Origin: JBOGJG01 sp050747825
GTDB lineage: Bacteria > Acidobacteriota > UBA6911 > RPQK01 > JBOGJG01
Direction: 5' to 3'
NCBI GenBank assembly: GCA_050747825.1
Contig: JBOGJG010000117.1
Coordinates: 1-24,492, forward strand
Length of the DNA stretch: 24,492 nucleotides
Under the pieces are notes generated by a model. The model saw only the letters and a list, made by a program, of their open reading frames with translations. It searched no databases and was not told the origin of the DNA. The translations under genes were made by a program, and so were the position numbers. Positions 22,492 through 24,492 of the stretch are shown piece after piece; within the stretch, counting starts at the first letter, position 1; the number at the start of each line of letters is the position of its first letter.

Positions 22492-22864
22492 TACCGGCTC
22501 GTTCACCACGGACATGCAGGTAGGGGACGTGGACCGCGACGGCGACCTGGACGTCATTGTAGGAGAGCACAACTACCGGGACCCCGCCACCGCCCGTCTT
22601 CTCGTCTTTGAGAACCTGGACGGACAGGGAAGCCGCTGGCGGGAACATGTCCTTCACACCGGGGATGAGCATCACGACGGGGCTGTGGTCGTCGATATCG
22701 ACAATGATGGAGACCTGGACATCATCTCCGTCGGCTGGAGCCATTCAAACGTGCTGCTTTACGAGAATCGGTCCATTGTGTCCAAGGCTGACGGCCAGGC
22801 GGTCAACCGTGAGGGTTACGCCTCTGTAGGCAGCGTTTTTGAAGTGTGCGCGAAGTCTCGATAG
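22475..22864 (+). pseudogene. C-terminal fragment of a VCBS/FG-GAP repeat protein
   Basis: In frame from about 22475 the sequence reads PHRIDTGSFTTDMQVGDVDR then DGDLDVIVGEHN, and later VVDIDNDGDLDIISVGWSHS. These are calcium-binding-type DxDxDGxxD repeats of FG-GAP/VCBS propellers, followed by VLLYENRS, a common end of such proteins. No signal peptide or upstream blades are present, so most of the gene is missing. A new start at the ATG at 22514 could still produce about 116 residues, but function is doubtful. It ends one base before the convergent DUF1080 gene. Confidence 0.68.
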
Positions 22865-22865
22865 C

Positions 22866-23543
22866 CTACTCGTCCAGAGGAGTCAGCTCGATCCTGCGGA
22901 ACTCGACCTCGGTCCCCTCGGCCTGCACCGCGATCTTTCCTTCGGAAGCGCTGGAATTGAAGCCATGGTTTACGAGGTCTCCGTTGACCCAGACCTTGAC
23001 CTCACGATCCCTGCACTCGATGGCCATATGGTTCCACTCGCCCAGAGGCTTTTCCGAGTCGTCGGTCAGGTTCAGGATGCGCCGGGCATCGCCCCGTTCG
23101 CCCCCATAGGCCTGTTCGGGTCTCCGAGGCCGGCGTGTCTCCATGTCCGGCACTTCGATATTTTCGCCGATGCACCAGAAATCCCCGGCATTGCCTGAGT
23201 GCATCTGCACTTCAATCGACTGGGGAAACATCCCGGAGAGCACGCGGGGCGTCGAAGTGTGGACCAGGACACCGCAGTTGCCGCCTTCCTTGGGAAACCG
23301 GTACTCGACATCCAGCCGGTAACTGGAGAAGGACTGATCGCTGATCAGGTGGCCTCGCGGCTCACCCATGCTCACCAGCAAACCGTCCCGGACAATAAAG
23401 CTGGGCGGCACCGGTCCTTCGTCGGCAGCCGGCACGTCGGCTGTCCAGCCGGTAAGATCCTTCCCGTTAAAAAGCGAACTCGTCTCCCCGGCCCAAGCCG
23501 GCGAGGTAAGAACAACCATCCAGATCAATAAAAGCTGAAGCAT
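22866..23543 (-). CDS. Secreted DUF1080 (3-keto-disaccharide hydrolase-like) protein
   Basis: This 225-residue protein has a signal peptide (MLQLLLIWMVVLTSPAWA) and the DUF1080 lectin-like jelly-roll features: SLFNGKDLTGWTAD near the N-terminus, YRFPKEGGNCGVLVHT, SIEVQMHSGNAGDFW, and GEWNHMAIECRDREVKVWVN then GDLVN. Family members bind or hydrolyse glycans; some act on 3-keto-glycosides. It ends one base from the VCBS fragment and is divergent from the phosphodiesterase gene, with 98 bp between starts. No catalytic residues can be assigned from the sequence alone. Confidence 0.87.
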   Translation of the reverse strand: MLQLLLIWMVVLTSPAWAGETSSLFNGKDLTGWTADVPAADEGPVPPSFIVRDGLLVSMGEPRGHLISDQSFSSYRLDVEYRFPKEGGNCGVLVHTSTPRVLSGMFPQSIEVQMHSGNAGDFWCIGENIEVPDMETRRPRRPEQAYGGERGDARRILNLTDDSEKPLGEWNHMAIECRDREVKVWVNGDLVNHGFNSSASEGKIAVQAEGTEVEFRRIELTPLDE

Positions 23544-23641
23544 GCCCCTACTCTATGCCAGGCCCTCATTATCGCGCAAGAGCCATTCGGTGGCCTAGTG
23601 CTTGTGTCGAACCCCATTTTGGGGCTATCGTCAAATTGGGA

Positions 23642-24492
23642 ATGGATGAGCAGCGGGATGCATCGCTCGAAAAACGCGTGGAGCGGCTGGAAGCCAGAGT
23701 GCAGGAGCTTCAGCAGGTAATCCGGGATCTGAAGGAGCGGCCGGTTCGGGATCCGGCAGGGACAGAGCAACCCCCGGCGCGACCTGCCGGACTCTGCTTT
23801 GTGCTGCTGCTGGCTCTTTGCCTTTTCCTCCTGGGCGCAGGGATGCAGCCTTGGACCGCGGGGCATACCCTGATCCTGATTTCACTCGATGGCGTCGGCT
23901 GGGACTATCCTGAAAGATTTGAGATGTCCCATTTACTCCGGCTGGGTTCCGAAGGTGTTCGCGCGCGAGCCTTGATTCCGGTCTACCCGACCGAGACCTT
24001 TCCGAGTCACTATTCGATCGTGACGGGCCTTTTTCCCGAAGATCACGGCCTGATAAGCAACACCATGTACGATCCAGAGTTTGATGCGGTTTTCCGAATC
24101 CGCAACTCCAACGCAGTAACGGACCCCCGCTGGTGGGGTGGGGAACCCATCTGGGCCACTGCGAAGCGACAGGGCCTGGTCACAGCCACCTATTTCTGGC
24201 CCGGGACCGACGTGAAAATCGGAGGAATGCGACCTGACTACTGGTATAGCTTCGACCCTTCCGTGAGCCGCCAGGCACGCATTGAGCAGTTGTTTCAATG
24301 GCTCGATATGCCGCCTTCCTCCCGCCCATCGCTGATTACTCAATATTTTGGCCAGGTCGATAAGGCTGGACACGATTTCGGGCCCGAAGCAGCCCAGACC
24401 CGGCGAGCCGCGGCGCAGGTGGACGGAATTTTGGGAGATATCCTGCGCGGAATAGAAGAGCGGGGAGTGCAGGATGAAGTGAATCTGATGGT
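23642..24492 (+). CDS. Nucleotide pyrophosphatase/phosphodiesterase (NPP) family, partial
   Basis: The frame is open from ATG at 23642 to the window edge (283 complete codons, C-terminus missing). Residues about 7-34 form a heptad-like coiled coil (LEKRVERLEARVQELQQVI), a Pro-rich linker follows, and residues 50-68 form a membrane segment, so the enzyme is probably membrane-anchored with its catalytic domain outside. NPP catalytic features are present: Asp83 in ISLDGVGWD, the nucleophile Thr119 in PTETFPSHYSIVTG, Asn140 in GLISNTM, and metal ligands Asp240 and His244 in QVDKAGHDFGP. Their spacing matches my memory of the Xanthomonas NPP. The usual TFPNH reads TFPSH here. The natural substrate is unknown. 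Confidence 0.85.
   Translation, partial: MDEQRDASLEKRVERLEARVQELQQVIRDLKERPVRDPAGTEQPPARPAGLCFVLLLALCLFLLGAGMQPWTAGHTLILISLDGVGWDYPERFEMSHLLRLGSEGVRARALIPVYPTETFPSHYSIVTGLFPEDHGLISNTMYDPEFDAVFRIRNSNAVTDPRWWGGEPIWATAKRQGLVTATYFWPGTDVKIGGMRPDYWYSFDPSVSRQARIEQLFQWLDMPPSSRPSLITQYFGQVDKAGHDFGPEAAQTRRAAAQVDGILGDILRGIEERGVQDEVNLM

Overview
The window is GC-rich bacterial DNA. A three-gene PPC / DUF1549-DUF1553 / DUF1501 set, a PQQ-type beta-propeller protein, a DUF1080 protein and VCBS/FG-GAP fragments together suggest Acidobacteriota (Solibacter-like) or the Planctomycetota-Verrucomicrobiota group. I cannot decide between them from sequence alone. No rRNA, tRNA, CRISPR array or insertion sequence was recognised.

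Layout. 33-2631 (+): an adenylate-forming LuxE-like enzyme and a LuxC-like aldehyde dehydrogenase/acyl reductase. 2578-4407 (-): a squalene-hopene-cyclase-like protein with a DTDD motif, whose end overlaps the reductase gene by 54 bp. 4514-5812 (+): a secreted PQQ-type propeller, followed by the decayed start of a second one. 6063-6652 (+): a VapBC toxin-antitoxin pair. 6724-19660 (-): a long, tightly coupled block read right to left: lipoyl H-protein-like carrier, CobW-type G3E GTPase, small CxC Cys protein, two-cluster ferredoxin, B12-type radical SAM enzyme, DUF116-polyprenyl diphosphate synthase fusion, a secreted PPC/DUF1549/DUF1501 set, and a small terpenoid-toroid (prenyltransferase-beta-like) protein. 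19759-20913 (+): an IscS/NifS-type cysteine desulfurase, divergent from the block. 20990 onward: a lipoprotein, a second VapBC pair, a scar joining a truncated VOC gene to a VCBS tail, a DUF1080 protein, and a nucleotide pyrophosphatase/phosphodiesterase that runs off the window.

How it may work together (inference): the polyprenyl synthase would supply an isoprenoid diphosphate, and the DTDD toroid and small toroid protein would cyclise or bind a polyprenyl product. The radical SAM enzyme, fed by the ferredoxin and CxC protein, would modify it. The lipoyl-type carrier, G3E metallochaperone and cysteine desulfurase would provide a carrier, metal handling and sulfur. The LuxE/LuxC pair would activate and reduce a carboxylic acid to an aldehyde. 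I know of no characterised pathway with this gene set, so it is the best candidate for an undescribed system here.

The most striking structural observation is a diverged 55-58 bp direct repeat that exactly brackets the PPC/DUF1549/DUF1501 cassette. One copy is the first 58 bp of the small toroid gene. The other lies at the end of the polyprenyl synthase gene, which suggests the cassette split an older synthase-toroid gene pair.
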